A stretch of 64,000 nucleotides of DNA from Oscarella lobularis (GCF_947507565.1 NC_089194.1:930001-994000), one strand, 5' to 3'; positions 19,745 through 32,114 are shown, numbered from the stretch's first letter. Notes: generated by a model not told the origin, from the letters alone. Made by a program: numbers and translations.

Positions 19745-21437
19745 GGGTACTTCTATGAGATCAAAAGTCGCATTAGTCGCCGGATTTAGAGGCTGCGAAC
19801 AATCGGACGACGGGCATATGTCGGGATAGCCCTAAAGCAAAGATCATGGTTCGTATCGCTGGGCTGCTTACAATGCACCAAGACGCTGCATGACCCGGCA
19901 TATCAAATTCCTCGGATGCCTCTCCCTTTTGCATACCTAAACAACGTCGCAATAAAATGACACAAAGGATGCAAGCACATGGTTTTACGTCACAATATCT
20001 TTAACGTCTTCAATAGAATATCTCTCTTGCGAAGAATAAGCGCCATTCCACAACTTCGGATATTTGAGCGCGATTGAAGTGGATATGACTGCGTGTCCAC
20101 GATATACCAGTGAAGAACGTTCTAAAAAACCAAAAGATGGGTGCATGACAACAGCCAATGGGTAGGAAGGCAATTTACCAATTTAGCACAAGACATGGAG
20201 TCAAGCACATTCCTAATATTATTACTCGCAACGGTTCGAGCCGAGAAGTATCTGTAGTAATCAAAACAAATAAATAGTGACAGAAAAAGTAAAAATTCTC
20301 TTTACCGATTAATAATCCTGTGCTGAAAGTGAGGACTGTCTTGAATTAATCAACTTGCGTCGTGGATCTAACCCCTAGAATATAGCCTTGATATTTCATT
20401 GGCACGTTTGATGTACTTCGTATGCATTTTCAATGAAATTGTAAGTGACGAGCTGGCTAACGTTTCTAAGCCTCTCATCGCACCGAAAATTGTGGCTGCC
20501 TAAAATGCGCCCATGCTGCTGTACGTGTGGAGTAGAACAACGAAGTCACTTTACTACCTCTAAAGTAGCATTAGGCGGAGAAGCAGTGACATTCAATTCG
20601 TACGATTCATCTGTTTCAAGTTGAAGATCTGCGACAATTTGATGCTAAACTCCAACAGAAGCAGTAATTATTTAACTATTACCCTCGTTAGGCGAATGGA
20701 CGACGACGTATACTGTGTCGAGCTATAGAAATAAAGCAGGTGCACTGTTCTGAGCTCCGATTATACTAGTTGCAATATGCGGACGCACCGGCAAGCTGCT
20801 TTTGCTCGTGTAACTGTGACTGAAAATCAATAGCTGATACCTGTGAAAGGCTTGCTGAAGCAGCACGGATTGACAGTCTGTGAAAAAGTCATTAATGAAA
20901 AGTAACAGATGAAAGTTTGTCCTGCGCAAAAAATAAACAAACAAACCCGAATTTACTGCTAATAGATAGAGTTGTCGCTCCCATTGTGAACGTATGCGGC
21001 TGAGGGAGGAGTGGAGCCTGAGGAGCGCCAAACGTGGGTACCTATTATTGAACAGAGACAAAGTGCAGATTACAGATGACATGACTGTCAATTGCACCTT
21101 GAGGTAAACATCACAGCCCTTTGTTGGAATTCTGACTGACAGGTCTGATTTAATCCAACCGTTGCTGTTGAATCTTTTGCAAGCCGTCATATTATTGCAC
21201 AAAGATTTCAATGTGTCAATATCTTTAGTGTTGGCATTTTCGATATCCTAGGCAGAATACGAATTCAGTAGCTATATGCTTGTGAGATAAATAGGTACTT
21301 ACACTGCCAGGGGCGTCTACCCCCTGAAAGACGGTGTACGAGTACGGGGGTCCAGCAGTGCTTCCGGGGAGGAATAAGACGACGCAAAAACACGTCATCC
21401 ACCACCAGGCCACAGACGAACGGTCGCGATGTCTCAT
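19745..21437 (-). pseudogene. Decayed GH20 hexosaminidase, copy 2
   Basis: Matches the complete gene at 13015-15787 from the signal peptide exon (ATG at 21437) through the PDICPSSDCPQ exon, then stops. Damage: one base missing at about 20459 in the GLETFSQL codons, two extra bases at about 20070 after HWHIVDTQS-equivalent codons, and deletion of everything 3' of 19745, including the catalytic GGDE exon. Intron positions are retained, so it arose by genomic duplication, not retroposition. Confidence 0.88.
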
Positions 21438-21597
21438 TCTGTTGTCGCTCACGTGCCTAAAAAAACGAATCACATGAGCCAGGTAACAGAGCGATACATA
21501 TGTAGGAAAACGGAGAGAGAGATGGAAAAAAAATGCCATGTTATCATTCTAATTAAAAGGAATTGAAAACTTCGTAAGGGATAAGTGAATTATAGGC

Positions 21598-22186
21598 CTA
21601 TGTGTCCAAGGCCACCCTAAGGCGTCCGTATTTGACACGTGCCAGTAGAAGCAGGATGACGGCAACGAGTGACGTTGCCGCCATCGTCGAATTCATCCAT
21701 TTGGTTCCTTTTGAAATTCAAGCCTAAGCATAAGACAAAAATTTGTCAAAAAATTGAACATTTCAGATTAAATTAAGTAAGTAGGTACTTGCTTACGCGT
21801 CACAAAAACGGACTCGCTTTCTACATTGACGTCAGGAAAATAGCCGCCCATCTCTTCGCTCACTTTCCCGATGAGACTGAACTCGTTTAGCGCGCCTCCG
21901 CAAAACGTTCCGGCTGCGTACGTTTCAACGTTACCTCAACAATAAGGATGCATTGTAAACCACGCCCATTACATAATGGGCGAATTTCGACAATTTTTCG
22001 GCGAAGAGAATTTGAAAGAATTCGATTCAACTTCGCCGAGCGATAAATCGTCTTAGTGGACGTGGAGGATTTTTTGCGCCGCCGTTCGGCTGAACGTCGA
22101 CGAGGATCTTTGCGTTTGAGGAATCTGCGCACGGCCGGGTGCGCGTTCGTGCGAATCGTTCGATGTTCGTCGCGCGGGAGTGCCAC
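21598..22186 (-). CDS. Putative chimeric tail-anchored protein
   Basis: Three exons give a 146-aa frame with matching phases: 21973-22186, 21797-21913, 21598-21707, intron lengths 59 and 89 bp. Exon 1 (MALPRDEHRTIRTNAHPAVR...) is extremely Arg/Lys/Ser-rich. Exon 2 reads GTFCGGALNEFSLIGKVSEE..ESVFVT. Exon 3 is a near-exact copy of the last exon of the SLC49A4-like transporter (29093-29220), coding one transmembrane helix (TSLVAVILLLLARVKYGRLRV). The join is in phase, so a basic soluble N-terminus would gain a C-terminal membrane anchor. I do not recognise exons 1-2. The alternative is an unrelated small gene next to a dead transporter exon. Confidence 0.4.
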
Positions 22187-22712
22187 TGTTTCGCGTTCGC
22201 CTAGCGCCTAGGCACGGGAGTTTGGGTCGCCTTACGACGCCGTGACGTCGTGCGCGTTTTCTGGGCGAACTTGCGTCGCCTAAACGCAGTTGTGTTGCTA
22301 GTTTTTCTGCTGTTTTACCTTCGTTTCGGCTTCTTCTACGTTAGGTACAGTCGTTGCGTCCATTTCGTGTCGTTGGATTAGCTAATTAAATCGTTCAGCT
22401 GATCTACGTCCGAAACACCGCCAAGTCGTGCTCGAGACCTCCTGCGGGGCCCCCAAAAAATTCCTTGGGGTTCTTGCTCCTCCAAATGACTATTCTTGCT
22501 GTCATCGAGACTCAGATACCTTAGTTCACTCGTAAACCATTTAAGTCTCAAAAGAACATAACAGTGACCGCCCGTATAAGAACAAAAACAAAATAGGTAC
22601 AGTATGTAGAAAAATGAAACATCCAAAAATATAAAAATCAAAAGGGTCCATAGAAAAGACGGGTATAAAAATAAACAACGAATGATAAAATAGTATCAAG
22701 AACGTCATGTAC
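22187..22712. other. Intergenic; 3' flank shared with the other kinase gene
   Basis: About 22395-22530 is nearly identical, in reverse complement, to 57160-57275: it contains ctcgagacctcctg, ttccttggggttcttgctc, aatgactattcttgctgtc and ttagttcactcgtaaa. Each copy lies 200-300 bp downstream of an ankyrin/coiled-coil/kinase gene, so it marks the end of the duplicated block. No gene is seen in the rest. Confidence 0.7.
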
Positions 22713-25700
22713 TTAGTTCCATGGCTCACCCACTAGCTCCACTTTCTCTCCCCCATGCATCCTACCTTTGACCATTCTTTTCGCTGGGCAACTCTTGTAT
22801 TCCTCGTCAGATTTCTGGATAACTTCCAATCTGGCCAAACAGTCCGCTGCTGAAGGCCTCTTTGAAAGATTGAGATCGACCATTGCTAGGCCAAGACGCT
22901 TTATGATAGGATGGCGAACACTTGTTGCTTGGGCCATTCTCTTTCTTGGTGCTGGTTGCTCTCCCGTCATCAATTCGATGAACGTCACGCCGAGGCTATA
23001 GACGTCGGCGATTTTTGTGTTGTGCTGACCCGGTTCGGACCTTTCTGGAGCAACATAAGGAGGACTCATTGGCCCAGCCGACAGACTGTTGATTTCGGAA
23101 AAACGAGCCGCTCCCAAATCGCAGATTTTCGCTTCCATTACTGATGTGACGACGACATTCGTTGATCGAATGTCCCCGTGAAGAATGCCGAGTCCGTGAA
23201 GATAGCAGATTCCCGACGAACAGCCGATTGCGATGTCGACTTGCTCTCTGAGAAGAAGAGGACCGTCGGCTGCGACAATGATATCAGAGAGAGATGCTTC
23301 GAGAAGCTCTGATATGATTCTCAGCGGAATTCCATCTTGAGTGATGACGCCAAGCAAAGAGACAACGTTGGGATGATGAACTTTGCTGCAGATTGAGATT
23401 TCTTGTTCCAAGCGACGAAGATAAACATCGACGCGAAGAAAGTCGTAGAACGTTTTGACTGCTACGTTGCAGCCGAGCCAACGACCCACACGGACGTCTA
23501 ACAGGGAAAATTAACAATTAGTCAATTCGAAGATTATCTTACCTCCGTACGATCCCCCGCCGAGTTTGACGTCACTTATGTTAATGTCGGTGGAAGAAAT
23601 TTGACGCACGTTTTCGTATTGGCTCATATTTTGTTGCGCTTCTTGGGCAACGAGTCTTGCCTCGTCGCGTTCCTGCTCCAGTTGAGTACAACGTTCAGAA
23701 GTCATTCCTAATAAGAAGGAATCATAGTCTTGGAGTGGCATACCCTTGAATCTCATTACTGTGCTGCTGCTCCAGTTGAGTACAACGTTCAGACATCCTT
23801 CCTAAGAAGAGATCATAGTCCATGAGTCGTACTACACTTCTATCTCTTACTGATATCCGTTTCTGCTCGAGCAGATCGCTCACGGAGGTACTGACTCGCC
23901 TTTTGAACTTTCCTCATTTTTTCTTCGTGTTCTGAAAGAATCGTGTTTTTTTCTTTTTGCAGATCGCGAACGAGCTAATCCAATGTAACATAGAATCCCT
24001 TTATTCCCACCATTGTCCAACCAACCTGTTGAGAGGAATGAAGATTGCTCTCTGTTGCTCGAGCAGAAGCTTTTTCCTCTTCCAGGCGAAGTTGCAGGTC
24101 TCGGACGAGCTAACGCAATGCAACGTAGAGTCCCTTTATTATTAACATTAATCTCACCAACAAACCTGTTGAGACGAGTGAAGATTATCAGTGAGATTTC
24201 TCTCTCTTGCTCGAGCAGAAGCTTTCTCCTCTTCTACGCGACCTTGCAGCTCTTGTACGAGCTAAAGTAAATACAAAATAAATAACTACCTCACACTAAC
24301 ACAGCTAATTACCTGTTGAGACGCGCGGAGATCTTCAGCGAGACCTTTCTTCGCCGCGCAAACAGCAGTCCTCTCTTTTTCCGTCTCAATAAGTTGACTT
24401 TGTAGCTCATCAACAAACTGATAAATTGTCAAAAGCAATACACAAAATAATTCACTATCTAACACTACCACAGCTAATTGTCAGCTATATGTACCTGTTG
24501 ATACGAGTGAAGATTCCCAGTGAGATTCCTCTTTTCTTCTTGAGCAGAATCTCTCTCCTTTTCTAGGCGATGTTGCAGCTCTTGTACGAGCTAAAGAATT
24601 CACAAAATAATTTACTGTCTAACACTAGCACACCTATTTACCTGTTGAGACGAGCGGAGATCTTCGGCGAGACTTTCCTTCTCCGTACAAGGAGTGTTCC
24701 TCTCTTTTTCAGACTTATCAAGGCGACGTTGAAGCTCTTGTACGAACTAGAGAAATATACAAATAATTCATTGTCTAACACTTTAGTACAGCTATATACC
24801 TCTGCGAGACTTTCTTTCTCCGCAAGGGCAACATTTCTCTCTTCTTCCGCCTCATCAAGGCGACTTCGCAGTTCATCAATAAGCTAATAAATTGTAAAAA
24901 TTGGATCAGATTAAATATCTTTATACTGACCTGTTGAGACACGTCGTCTTCAAAGAAAAAAGTAGGTGAAGAACCACTGCAATTTGAACTCCAAGTCGTC
25001 TTTTTTGCCTAGAAAATGACCCTTCCTATTAGACTTTGAGCAAGCAGAACCTTGTGTGCACACGAGAGGGTCGTTTTTTCGTTATGTCTCACTACTGATC
25101 TATTGATCTGCTAAAAATTCATTCGTCGACCAATGTCCACTGCTGTTTCAAGACAATCAATTGGTTTGTGAGCGTTTTTTACTCCTCTTTCGAAGTGAAG
25201 AAAGACATCAAGTCTTTCTTCTACGTATAACATCGATTCTAATGTGTCTCCGGACTCTGACACTTCCAAGGACATTGAATCAATATAATCAATTCATCTA
25301 CCTCTCGCTTGCGTATGAGCGCAACGTAATAATTCTAATGTTTGATTCTATGCCTAAATTTACCTCGAGTTGTGGAATTGTTTTCTTCTTTCCATCCGCC
25401 TACGGAAAACTCTTATCAATACGTCACAAAATCTCCTCTATGCTTTCCTCTTGTTCGCTGAAAACATTCTCTAGTGTTTCTTTCAGTGTAGCGTAATTTT
25501 CAGCAAATTTCACGGCTCCTTTATTTTCCTAAAACATTCAAAGATTAGAAGCTAAACCGCCTTTCGTAGTACCTTACATAGTCGGTTGCATAAATATTGC
25601 ATCCTTTTTCAATTAGAAGATTCATCACTCTTTCTTTTCCCCAGGAAATGGCTTCCAAAAACGGCGTTCTTTTGCACTATTAATGAACTTTGTTATAATT

Positions 25701-26683
25701 ATAAATGGCTTATAAATCAATACTGAATTGACAGCTTCAATGTCTGCCCCAACGGAAAGCAAATATTCTGCAATTTCAACGCGACCCCAATGACATGCCC
25801 AATGAAGGGAAGTGTAGCGCTCCTAAAAAGGGTTGTACGGTAATATTGTCTGGCTCTTTGGATAGAACCCACGGCTACAGCTATTTATTTGATTTTCCCG
25901 CTCAGAATACTTTGTTTGACCACGGATAAACTACATAGCAGTATATTCTACTATCCGTGGTTTGACACGGTCTAACATCCGGGAAGTAATCACCATAGCA
26001 ACAAAGCTGTTCTACATGTACTCTATTCATCAAATATGGTTAATGGCGCTCATATTTGTGGATTTGGCCATGACTTAAACGTTAAATTGAATACCAAATT
26101 AGATTTATGATTGACATCCAATCCCAATGCAACGAGTCGTTTAGAAATTTCCAAATGACCCTTCTGACTCGCATATGCCAATGCTTCACCATCCTACAAG
26201 CATCTCATTAGTAACAACCAAAACGACAGTTTTGCTTACCCTGCCCTTTGCATGGATATTGCATTCATTTTCAATTAAAACTTCCATCACTTCTCTATTT
26301 CCACTTTTAGCGGCTGAGAGAAAGGGCGTCATATCCCACTAATAATCATTTGGTCATTCTCTAGTTATAGCTGCTAAATCAATACCTCAGCACGAGCTTC
26401 CACGTTAGCTCCAGCTGAAATCAAATATTTTGCCATTTCAGCGTCAGGAGCCAAATGAAGGCAAGTCTCTTCATACTAAATACGCCGTGAAGTTTTGACT
26501 TTTTGATTCGACACTACTCGTCGCACCGCATTTTTCGCTCCCTTCCACTTTTCCGGATAACGTTGAATATATGTAGACACGGTTTCGTAATCTCTTTTTT
26601 CGACAGCCGTTAGAAAGGCTAGTAGAAAAAGTAGTCTATGAGTAAAAGGAATAACAACAGCAACCGTCATCGCTATTCGCCAT
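22713..26683 (-). CDS. Ankyrin / coiled-coil / protein kinase, copy 1
   Basis: Starts MANSDD (ATG 26683), then AFLTAVEKRDYETVSTYIQR. At least five ankyrin units follow on small exons between 25600 and 26470 (for example YEETCLHLAPDAEMAKYLIS, TSLHWACHWGRVEIAEYLLS, TPFLEAISWGKERVMNLLIE). Next come many phase-0 coiled-coil exons (23870-24940), several exactly 28 or 35 residues. The kinase exon is 22713-23497: glycine loop LGGGSYGG at the preceding exon join, VAVKTF lysine, HGDIRSTN catalytic loop (HRD changed to HGD), CDLG in place of DFG, and PPYVAPE. Catalytic Lys, Asp and Asn are present, so activity is plausible. Looks tyrosine-kinase-like (TKL), probably cytoplasmic; substrate unknown. Very close to 53549-57018. 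Confidence 0.82.
25914..25966. mobile_element. 39-bp palindromic insertion with 7-bp target duplication
   Basis: Core 25921-25959 has terminal arms CACGGATA and TATCCGTG, flanked by identical GTTTGAC at 25914-25920 and 25960-25966. The right arm read in reverse (cacggatagtagaat) resembles the 4072 element (cacggatactagaat). It lies between ankyrin exons of the kinase gene, that is, in an intron. Confidence 0.78.
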
Positions 26684-26786
26684 CGATCGGAAAGAAGACT
26701 TTCGAGGATGCGCAGTGAAGGCCAAGTCCCGTAATATTTCGTCGTCAATGAGATCTCTTCTATCTATGATGAGATAGAGCCAAATC

Positions 26787-28945
26787 TTAACATACATTTC
26801 ACCGGCAAGCATCAGCTTTTGCTGTTGCGGATCTTCTATGCTTGCCAACGGATCGTAGTTGTAGAACTGCTCCCCATGTGACAGTCAAGTGCGGAAGGTC
26901 TACCACCGCAGTTGCTGTTGCTCAGAATGCATCGACAGCCGACGGTCACTACCTGAGAACGTGCGTGTTGACCCACCCCATTTCTAAGAGCTGCGCAAAT
27001 AGGAGCACATTTGCGGGACGTTTCACACTGTTCATGTGAATGACAGTGGTCTTCTCATTGACCTCTAAGTCTTCCCAAGTTACATAAATGAATTGCTTCG
27101 TCGATTTTGAAACCAAGCCTCACCAAGTGAATGAAATTGTCTCCAAAGACGCCCGCCATTTCTTTCAAAAAGCCCTAAAGAAATTGAATATTCTAGCACC
27201 AGTTGCTTCTCAAGTGCGTACTTCTATAAGATCAAACGTCGCATTAGTCGCCGGATTCAAAGGCTGCGGACAATCGGGCGACGGGCATATGTCGGGATAG
27301 CCCTAAAGCAAATGTCGAATGCGCCGCTTTTATTATGGCCGCTGCGCTACTTACAATGCACCAAGACGCTGCATGACCTGGCATATCAAATTCTGGCATG
27401 ACTCGGATGCCTCTCCCTTTTGCATACCTAAAGAACGTCGCAATTAAGTGACACGAAGAACAGGATGCAAGCACATGGTTTTACGTCACAATATCTTTAA
27501 CGTCTTCAATAGAATATCTCTCTTGCGAAGAATAAGCGCCATTCCACAACTTCGGATATTTGAGCGATTGAAGTGAAAAGGACTGCGTGTCCACGATATG
27601 CCAGTGAAGAATGTTCTAAAAAACCAAAAGATGGGTGCATGGCAACAGCCAATGGGTTCCTAGGAAAGCAATTTACCAATTTAGCATAGGACATGGAGTC
27701 AAGCACATTCCTAATAACTCGCAGCGGTTCGAAATGCCGAGAAGTATCTGTAGGAATCAAACCAAACACATAGAGACAGAAAAAGTAAAAAATCTCTTTA
27801 CCGATTAATAATCCTCTGTGCTGAAAGCGAGGACTGTCTTGAATTAACCAACTTGCGTTGTGGATCTAACCTCTTGAATATAGACTTGATTTTCATTGGC
27901 ACATTTGATTTAATTCGTATGCATTTTCAGTAAAATTGTAAGTGACGAGCTGGCTAAACGTTTCTAGGCCTCTCATAGCACCAAAAATTGTGGCTGCCTA
28001 AAATGTGCCACATGCTGCCGTACGCGTGTGGAGTAGAACAACGAAGTCAATTTACTACCTCTAAAGTAGCATTAGGTGGAGAGGCAGTGACATTCAACGC
28101 ATACGATTCATCTGTTTCCAGTTGAAGATCTGTGACAGTTTGATGCTAAACTGCAACTGAAGCAGTAATTATTTAACTATTACCCTCGCTAGGCGAATGG
28201 ACGACAACGTACACCGTGTCGAGCTATAGAAAAAAGCAGGTGTACTGTTCTGAGCTCCGATTAAACTAGTAGCTGATAGACGGACGTACCGGCGAGCTGC
28301 TTTTGCTCGTGTAACTGTGACTGAATATCAATAGCTGATACCTGTCAAAGGCTTGCTGAAGCAGCACGGATTGACAGGCTGTGACGAAGCTATTAATTAA
28401 CAAAATGTAACAGCTGAAAGTTTGTCCTGCGCGATAAATAAACAAACCCGAATTTACTGCCAATAGATAGCGTTGTCGCTCCCATTGTGAAAGTATGCAG
28501 CTGGGGAGGAGTGGAGCCTGAGGAGAGCCAAACGTGGGTACCTATTATTGAACAGAGAAAAAGTGCAGATTACAGATGACATGACTGTCAAATGCACCTT
28601 GAGGTAAACATCACAGCCCTTTGTGGGAATTCTGACTGACAGGTCCGACTTGATCCAGCCGTTGCTGTTGAATCCTTTGCAAGTCGTCATATTATTGCAC
28701 AATGATTTCAACGTGTCAATATCTTTAGTGTTGGCATTTTCGATATCCTACACAGAATACGAATTCACTAGCAAATTATTCTATATGCTTGTGAGATAAA
28801 TAAGTACTTACACTGCCAGGAGCATCTACGCCCTGAAAGACGGTGTAAGAGTACGGGGTCCAGCAGTGCTTCCGGGGAGAAATAAGACGACGCAAAAGCA
28901 CGTCATCAACCCCCAAGCCAAAGATGAACGGTCGTGATGTCTCAT
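26787..28945 (-). pseudogene. Decayed GH20 hexosaminidase, copy 3
   Basis: N-terminal exons (ATG 28945, signal peptide, NNMTTCKGFNSNGWIKSD, FGAMRGLETFSQLVTYN, TDTSRHFEPLRVIR, VDTQSFSLQSLKYPKLWNG, MPEFDMPGHAASW) read well. The exon carrying the catalytic GGDE pair and the next exon are missing. The WYLPHLTVTWEQFY region survives only with indels (26840-27060), and the CMWGE and ERLWS exons are gone. No hydrolase activity expected; a secreted N-terminal fragment is conceivable. The 5' side adjoins an intact transporter gene, the same neighbour relation as at copy 2. Confidence 0.82.
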
Positions 28946-29092
28946 TCTGTTGTCGCTCACGTGCCTAAAGGAACGTATCACATGAGCCAGGTAACGGAGC
29001 GATACATACATGTATGAAGAGAGAGAGAGAGACATAAAATGTCTTGTTTTTATTTTTAATTAATTAAAAGGAAGTGAAAACTTTGTAAAGGG

Positions 29093-32003
29093 TCAGTTAA
29101 TTATAGGCTTATTCGTGTCCAAGTCCACCCTAAGGCGTCCGTATTTGACACGTGCCAGTAGAAGCAGGATGACGGCAACGAGTGACGTTGCCGCCATCGT
29201 CGGATTCATCCATTTGGTTCCTTTCGAAATTCAAGCATAAGCATACGACAAAATATTTGTCAAAAAATTTGAACATTTCGGATTAATTAAATAGGTAAGT
29301 ATGCAATCCAGAATGTTCAAAACAAATCGACAGTATTTTACCTATTCCAGGAATGAGTGATATGAGAAGATAAAAGAGACAGCCTATGTTGTTGAGAAGG
29401 GCGAGGGTCCCCGTCGTTGCTCCCTCAGCAATAGGATATGTCGTTTCAACGCTCAATTCATAAAACAGGGGCACCGAACCGGTAATCAGTGTACCGCCTA
29501 ATATGGCTGAAACGTAGAGGCTTGCTAGAAAAGAAAGAATCAAAATCTGATTTCACTATGCATGAGAACTAGGGAAAGCAGCAAAGCCAAATCGCCTGAT
29601 AACCAATCCCAATTTAATTTAGCGTACTACTGTACCGGTTGAGTGTGGAAGGATTTTGAAACAGAGAAGAGTGAACCACGTGAAGCATAGAGCTCCTCCT
29701 GTGAGCAATACACACAAGATTGGTTTCATTACGCCTAAAATGCGGTCAACAATCCTAGGAAAAGAATGAATACTTGTCAACGTGTGTTAACGTCTTTTGT
29801 ACATTGAAACTGCAAATCCCAAGACTGAACCGGCTATGTTGGAATAAAACCCCATCCAGCCAGCTTCACGCTAAATAAATAACTAAAGCAATTTTTTGCT
29901 AAACGAAGAAGTGCAATACCTGAGAAATATCAAATTCTTTCAGATTAACGTCTAACACTCCCGACCAGCCGCAGGACGTTCCTAGCAAATTGCGTTCAAT
30001 TAAAGATAGACATGCAGGGCGCAATGAATTAATTACCTAGAGAAATTCCTGCTCCAACAGCAATAAGCCAAAAATGCCACTCCCTAAAACACAGTATTCC
30101 AATTGAAAACTTATTCGTTGGGCTACAAAGCCGACAATTGGCTGTCTTTAATTAATTAATTCACCTTAGTAGTTTTCTAATACCGGAGAAGAATCCCACG
30201 CGCTCGAGTCCAGCTGTCTTGCTTGGGGGCACCGGTGGCTTCGAAGGAAAGTAGATGCAAATTAGAACCAAGGCAAGGGCGCAGCATCCAAATTCTAATT
30301 AACATAATAAACAAAATGCATTATATAACTTGACTCTACAAACCAATCAATTCCATTCTAAAAATATCGGTTTTGAGTCTAGCAATAGTGGCTGAAACGA
30401 AAAAGATGAGAAGACGTTAATTTGCGTATAAGACTTTGACCTGTTTTGTTTGCTGTAGCTGTCAAATTGTCATAGGGTACTAGAGCGGGTCCGACGGCGA
30501 ATGGAATAGCAACGCCGTACACCTGAGCTAGAGCCGTCACCGCTGTAGCAACAGTTCGCTGTTCAGGTGGAAACCACGTGGCAGAAACGATTGTCGGCGC
30601 CGCCAACGCTACCGGACTGGCAAGCCCATTAAAAATCATTCCAACATGATTTAACCTAAAAGAACATAGTAGAGGCTTCTACAAGGGAAGACAAAAAGGG
30701 GGGGGGGGGGGGGGGGGGGGGCAAATACTTCATACAACCCCTTACATGCACACCAAAGTACCCCTTTTTCCTTATTCAATAAACTAGCAGGAGTATATAT
30801 TGAGCCGACCACCGCAGTTGTACGGGGTGGCAAACGCAGTTTGCGAGCCCGTATAACGGCGGAGGGAGGCTGTCTCAAACGTGATCTTAGGACCGGAAGT
30901 GTATGTATGTATGTATGTCTGTCTGTTCGTCACGCTCCGTATTGTGACGTCACCTAAAAATCCGTTTTTTGGACAGCGCATGCGTGAAATAGGGTCCAAA
31001 ACGGTGACCCGAAAAAGGCGATTTACGGCGCGAATAAAGCGTTTTTTCTTTCATAAACGGAAAAAATGCTTAGAAACCCCTGTTTCCAATTGATCTGTGC
31101 TATTTTCCGTGTTATAAATGCGCTGAGAAACCGAAAAGACTCTTTTGATTGTTACGCTCTGACGTCACAATCAATCGTAATCCAATCATGTACAGTATAT
31201 GCGTGGGTATGTACGCGTGTACGGGTTACAGTAAATATGACCCGTACACATACCTACACATTCAATAAACTTCAAAGCCAGTATCAGAAAACGCCTAATT
31301 AGGATCCTGAACATGAGCCCTATCTATGTACCTAGAGTATGTGTGTAGGACTGGGCTGTAGGACTGTGATATACATGTATGTACAACAGTGTGAATACAT
31401 GATAACATGAAATTTTATGACGTCATGTTATCTAAGGCGCTCGCGTACGGTAAGCGGTGGGAGGCTCTGCATGATGGCAACACGGTGAACACCGGGCCAT
31501 CATTCTCTAGTTTAACAAGTACCCCTATGCATACATAAACTCACCAAGTGGCTGCAGTTGGTTGCATGCTAATGCAACGTATGCCAGAGCCAAGAGCGAG
31601 AAACAATGCGCTTAAAACAAAGGCGGGTCTGAGGCCTATAAATATTAAAATTCACAGGTGCCAAGAGAATAAAATATTTGTGGAATTTATTGTTACGATG
31701 CACCGTAACAGCCAGTTCACCTTTAGTGTCTAGTAGCCACGTAAAAAAGGGTATAGTAAGCACGTATGCAATAGGACTCCAATTGACCATGAGCTCTATA
31801 GTCTGATCGGTCCATCCGAAGACCAATTTGGCTGGAGACTGTATAGGACTCCAAGTGACGAAGATCCATCCGTTTAGCAAAGGTACGGTCGCAGCGAGCA
31901 GAAGCACGTAGAAGCGACGCTTGTAGACGCGCGTGCCCGACGCAGCGGACTCGCTGCCGAGCAGGAGTTCCTTATCAGAATCGGGGCCCCCTTCGGTCTG
32001 CAT
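29093..32003 (-). CDS. SLC49A4 (DIRC2)-like major facilitator transporter 1
   Basis: Starts MQTEGGPDSDKELLLG at 32003; stop at 29093-29095. Family signatures by eye: TM1 and loop RRFYVLLLAATVPLLNGWIF, WSPIQSPAKLVFGW, GSGIRCISMQPTAATW, NGLASPVALAAPTIVSATWF, PEQRTVATAVTALAQVYGV, FYELSVETTYPIAEGATTG, last helix TSLVAVILLLLARVKYGRL. SLC49A4 proteins are lysosomal major facilitators (human DIRC2; a pyridoxine/electrogenic transport role has been reported). The N-terminus has a DxxxLL lysosomal sorting motif (DKELLL). It is more diverged from the other two copies than they are from each other. One intron (about 30660-31545) is unusually long and repeat-filled. Confidence 0.85.
30698..31545. repeat. 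Repeat-rich insert in a transporter intron
   Basis: Contains a run of 24 G at 30698-30721, a (TGTA)n/(TGTC)n microsatellite at about 30900-30930, a GCATGCG-containing stretch at 30978, and an inverted pair GTACGGGT/ACCCGTAC at about 31218-31246. The intron is about 890 bp, where the equivalent introns of the neighbours are about 200-400 bp or less, so this is probably an insertion. I cannot assign a transposon family. Confidence 0.5.
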
Positions 32004-32114
32004 AAAATTTAAATAATGCCTTGATATCAAACCAAGATACAAACCAAATGAAGTGAGTAAAAACAATAAAAGCATCGTAACAAAGTGCACATTTAATTAA
32101 TTACCTAAAAACGT

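Noticed and set aside
30881..31302. Open frames in the transporter intron
   Set aside because: Low-complexity and microsatellite sequence; no protein character, and they lie between two well-supported exons.
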